From Methanobacteriota archaeon (GTDB lineage Archaea; Thermoplasmatota; Poseidoniia; Poseidoniales; Poseidoniaceae), in contig PBXE01000048.1 in the NCBI GenBank assembly GCA_002727485.1, positions 11,172 to 17,752 of the forward strand: DNA of 6,581 bases, read 5' to 3'. Position 1 is the first letter of the stretch; each line of letters begins with the position of its first letter. A program made the translations under genes and the position numbers. Shown here piece by piece: positions 5,098 through 6,581 of the stretch. Below the pieces are notes generated by a model. The model worked only from the letters and a program-made list of their open reading frames with translations. It ran no database searches and was not told the origin of the DNA.

Positions 5098-6000
5098 ATG
5101 GGATTACTTGACAAAGTAGAGGGAACAAAAGAAGACAAACCTAAGCCAAAGGCTGTGGCAAAAGCAAAGCCAGTTGCAAAAGCAGTTCCTAAAGCAAAAG
5201 CAGTAGCAAAAGCAAGTCCGAAAAAAGCAGTCGCCAAGAAAGCCGCTCCAAAAGAGGCTAAAGTCAAGAAAGCTAAATCTAGAGAAATCGATCCTGATAA
5301 AATAAGACCCACTGGGTTGCCAGAAGGTTTTGAATTAGCAGGTAAGATGCCAAGATATATCGGCTGGTTGATTAACTTCGGATGGAATTTCGGTGTACTC
5401 ATTGGAACTCTGTCAATATTCGTATTCGGAGATCCAGATTTAACAGTAGGATTCGTAGTTGCAGCGATTATGATACTAATGAACTGGGTAGTATTACCAA
5501 TATGGTTGGGGCGAAACGTAGGAGAGTTCGTTTCCAGAACAAAATATATTAATTCATCAGGAAATAAACCATTTCCAATTCATGCGCTATTGAATAACAG
5601 TTTAGGTTTCCTATTCTTGATTGGTTTTATCTTAGTTGGAACAAACATTAGCAGGGGTGGCGACATGGTAATGGTAGGTTTGGGTTCAGTATTTATGCTG
5701 TTGTGGGTAGTGAATTTCTTTTTCAAGAAAAACTCAGACTATTCACAAGGACTTTTCGATATGGCGTTCAATGCATACCTTGTCAAGCACGTCTCAACAG
5801 GTGAAGAAACTGGATGGGCTGCTAGATTCGAAGGATTAGGTGACTTTGGAGACAAGTGGGCTTTAAAGCAAGAGCAGCGCAAAGAAAAGGCATTAAAGAA
5901 AGCTGAAGAGAAGGCTAAAGAGGAAGAATCGAAAGATGAAGAATCCGCTGATGATGCTGCACCAGAAGAAACATCCGATGAAGCCGAAGATAAAGATTAA
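5098..6000 (+). CDS. RDD-like four-helix membrane protein with charged low-complexity tails
   Basis: This 300-residue integral membrane protein has no confident named function. Residues 14-62 are a Lys/Ala/Pro/Val tail resembling histone H1-like tails (repeated AKA, PKA, AVAKA units). Four membrane helices are predicted by eye at about 88-110, 115-137, 163-182 and 189-209. The layout suggests a degenerate RDD domain. Arg86 in MPRYIGWLIN matches the first RDD Arg, with Asn where Asp is usual. LGRNVGEFVSRTKYINSSG (137-155) resembles the G-x-T-x-G-K loop between helices. SQGLFDMAFNAYLVK (216-230), with Asp221, resembles the closing Q-x-LHD-x-x-x-x-T-x-V motif. Residues 255-300 form a Lys/Glu helix ending in an acidic tail. 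It follows the proline-rich gene by 9 bases with its ribosome binding site overlapping that stop. A membrane partner for the proline-rich protein is a reasonable inference. The hydrolase gene starts 26 bases downstream. Confidence 0.8.
   Translation: MGLLDKVEGTKEDKPKPKAVAKAKPVAKAVPKAKAVAKASPKKAVAKKAAPKEAKVKKAKSREIDPDKIRPTGLPEGFELAGKMPRYIGWLINFGWNFGVLIGTLSIFVFGDPDLTVGFVVAAIMILMNWVVLPIWLGRNVGEFVSRTKYINSSGNKPFPIHALLNNSLGFLFLIGFILVGTNISRGGDMVMVGLGSVFMLLWVVNFFFKKNSDYSQGLFDMAFNAYLVKHVSTGEETGWAARFEGLGDFGDKWALKQEQRKEKALKKAEEKAKEEESKDEESADDAAPEETSDEAEDKD
5140..5277 (+). repeat. Lys/Ala/Pro low-complexity repeat region
   Basis: Imperfect short units built on GCAAAAGCA and AAAGC encode recurring KAVAKAKP and PKAKAVAKA blocks (residues 15-60 of the RDD-like protein). 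The period is irregular, so this is compositional repetition rather than a defined tandem array. Confidence 0.6.
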
Positions 6001-6026
6001 CCATATCCTGCACGAAGTGAATAGAT

Positions 6027-6581
6027 ATGGATAAGCGAGTTGTAACTTGGCGTAATCGCTCAATAATTTCACTGATTCTTATAGCGATTTTATTGCCATT
6101 TTTCAATAAATTTTTTTTAATTATATCTTTTATTTTGATTTTTATTTCGGTGAGGCAAATTCTCCTAAGAATAATATTTACAGGTCCAGGTAATCGGAAA
6201 CCATCTCTAGATTCCGAACACTACCAGAAAGAAATAATCAACATTACTGGAAACGAAATTTGCTATCACCATCATTTTCAGAATAACAAATCTGATCTGG
6301 TTGTTTTCCTTCATGGATGGCAATCAAGCAGTAGCAGATTTGAAAATAGAATGAGTCTTTTTCGTGAAAGAGGATATCACACCATGATTATGGATATGCG
6401 AGGTCATGGTGAGAGTTCAGGAACATACGAATGGACTGCTGGTAAAGTAATTAATGATATCAAGGAAATCCTGGAACTATATCGTGATTCTCCTATTAAT
6501 TACATTCACTTCTACGGGCATAGTTTAGGAGGTTTTGTTACACTTGGACTACAGAATGAAAGACATACAGGTTGGTGGAAA
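6027..6581 (+). CDS. Membrane-anchored alpha/beta hydrolase, 3' end cut by window edge
   Basis: The ATG at 6027 opens a frame of 185 codons that is still open at the window edge, so the C-terminus, with the catalytic His and probably the acid residue, is missing. Residues 12-50 are very hydrophobic (SLILIAILLPFF, then LIISFILIFISV) and form one long or two short membrane segments that tether the domain. The hydrolase part shows VVFLHGWQSS (92-101), the HGx oxyanion-hole strand; the MDMRGHGES loop (122-130), typical of the family; and the nucleophile elbow GHSLGG (164-169) with Ser166. The substrate cannot be deduced; esterase or lysophospholipase-like activity would be usual for this type. 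It starts 26 bases after the RDD-like gene, with only a weak ribosome binding site (GTGA near 6017-6020). An in-frame TGA at 6018 rules out any start further upstream. Confidence 0.88.
   Translation, partial: MDKRVVTWRNRSIISLILIAILLPFFNKFFLIISFILIFISVRQILLRIIFTGPGNRKPSLDSEHYQKEIINITGNEICYHHHFQNNKSDLVVFLHGWQSSSSRFENRMSLFRERGYHTMIMDMRGHGESSGTYEWTAGKVINDIKEILELYRDSPINYIHFYGHSLGGFVTLGLQNERHTGWWK

Noticed and set aside
6111..6118. Run of eight T as a terminator
   Set aside because: It lies inside the membrane-segment codons of the hydrolase gene, where Phe and Leu codons explain it.
1..6581. CRISPR array, tRNA, rRNA, transposase or attachment site
   Set aside because: No regularly spaced direct repeats, cloverleaf-like sequence, transposase motifs or terminal inverted repeats were seen on either strand.

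Overview
The window looks like a piece of an AT-rich archaeal genome. The strongest marker is a complete archaeal/eukaryotic-type DNA primase small subunit (PriS). Tightly packed co-directional genes with GAGG-type ribosome binding sites and GTG as well as ATG starts fit with this. An aerobic planktonic euryarchaeon such as a Poseidoniales-like (marine Group II) lineage would fit the gene mix and the low-complexity tails, but no rRNA or other taxonomic marker is present, so that placement is inference.

Layout: positions 1-947 hold a minus-strand gene for a secreted WD40/beta-propeller protein whose 3' end lies outside the window. After a divergent promoter region of about 145 bases, everything runs on the plus strand. 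First comes an MqnA/MqnD-family enzyme (menaquinone futalosine branch). Its stop codon directly abuts the start of a 160-residue HEAT-repeat protein that closely resembles one half, the C-terminal half, of deoxyhypusine hydroxylase. Next are a 67-residue mini zinc finger and priS. A 74-base gap follows, containing a hairpin that would bury the next ribosome binding site. Then comes a two-gene unit: a proline-rich, acidic coiled-coil protein ending in a tandem helical repeat, and a four-helix RDD-like membrane protein with a Lys/Ala/Pro-rich N-terminal tail and an acidic C-terminal tail. The window ends inside a membrane-anchored alpha/beta hydrolase.

The genes do not form one obvious pathway. 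The left part looks like housekeeping and metabolism (quinone synthesis, possible translation-factor modification, replication). The proline-rich/RDD pair looks like an uncharacterised membrane-associated module.

The most interesting item is the half-length deoxyhypusine hydroxylase-like protein. It has exactly two His-Glu metal dyads spaced 33 residues apart, as in each half of the eukaryotic enzyme, so a homodimer could rebuild the complete four-dyad di-iron site. It is a candidate for an archaeal, ancestral-type hydroxylase.
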